Assembly (NCBI GenBank): GCA_019410665.1
Contig: DXSD01000106.1
Location: forward strand, 1 to 5,903
Length of the DNA: 5,903 nt
DNA from: Fusobacterium sp.
GTDB taxonomy: Bacteria > Fusobacteriota > Fusobacteriia > Fusobacteriales > Fusobacteriaceae
Direction: 5' to 3'
In this document: positions 5,751-5,903 of the stretch, one piece after another
Position numbering within the stretch: the first letter of the stretch is position 1
Layout: each line of letters opens with the position of its first letter
Made by a program: the position numbers and the translations under genes
Notes under the pieces: generated by a model
What the model saw: only the letters and a program-made list of their open reading frames with translations
The model's database searches: none
Told to the model about the DNA's origin: nothing

Positions 5751-5903
5751 CTATCTTCCCATTAATCTATCTCTTTCTTTTATTTTCTTCAATAACTCAC
5801 TCTGTATCTGAGCCACTCTATTTATCTGAGTCTCTTTCTTCCTCATAACTTTCAACTCTTCTATCTCTCTATTAAGATTTTCCAAAATATCTACACTATC
5901 ACT
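5751..5903 (-). CDS. C-terminal 50 residues of an upstream gene, coiled coil, possibly DUF4391
   Basis: An open frame enters from the window edge at 5903 and stops at TAG (5753-5751). It encodes a highly charged heptad-like helix. Key pieces are ENLNREIEELKVM (8-20), RKKETQINRVAQIQSELL (21-38) and a final RDRLMGR. The K-E-x-Q-x-N-R spacing followed by an E-L pair resembles, from memory, the C-terminal coiled coil of DUF4391 proteins, which commonly lie beside type III-like restriction-modification and helicase genes. A type I specificity subunit tail is an alternative. The reading frame itself is well supported by length, composition and strand agreement with its neighbours. The family call is weak. 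Confidence 0.65.
   Translation of the reverse strand, partial: SDSVDILENLNREIEELKVMRKKETQINRVAQIQSELLKKIKERDRLMGR

Noticed and set aside
1..5903. CRISPR array, tRNA or rRNA genes, insertion sequence ends
   Set aside because: I saw no regularly spaced repeats, no cloverleaf-like GC-rich segment and no transposase or terminal inverted repeat pair.

Overview
The window is very AT-rich, with leucine, lysine and isoleucine codons dominated by TTA, AAA and ATA and arginine mostly AGA. This suggests a low-GC anaerobe such as Fusobacterium or a relative, or a clostridium. Composition alone cannot settle the genus. All credible genes lie on the minus strand and are read from high to low coordinates.

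Layout in the direction of transcription. (1) 5903-5751 is the last 50 codons of an upstream gene, a charged coiled-coil C-terminus that may belong to DUF4391, a family seen beside restriction-modification genes. (2) 5750-5589 is a 162-bp intergenic stretch with inverted repeats and a possible promoter. (3) 5588-4269 is an AAA15/RloA-type ATPase (COG1106 style), best started at a TTG codon. (4) 4275-3577 is a HEPN-fold protein with the ribonuclease motif RxxxxH. Its start overlaps the ATPase end by 7 bp. (5) 3513-1813 is a full-length DUF262-DUF1524 (GmrSD-like) NTPase/HNH nuclease, placed after a 63-bp gap. (6) 1820-300 is a reverse transcriptase of the Unknown-Group/DRT defence type, overlapping the nuclease gene by 8 bp. 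(7) 299-1 is a multi-pass membrane protein whose ATG touches the stop codon of the RT. It runs off the window edge.

The arrangement looks like a defence locus. Two tightly coupled blocks are visible. The first is ATPase plus HEPN, which resembles a split form of the ATPase-HEPN anticodon nucleases PrrC/RloC or a PARIS-like sensor-effector pair with a HEPN effector. The second is DUF262-HNH plus RT plus membrane protein. Because all five genes are co-directional with overlaps or short gaps, they could be one compound system or two or three stacked systems sharing a transcript. The sequence supports co-transcription but does not prove joint function. The RT/membrane-protein pair and the ATPase/HEPN pair are the parts most worth following up.
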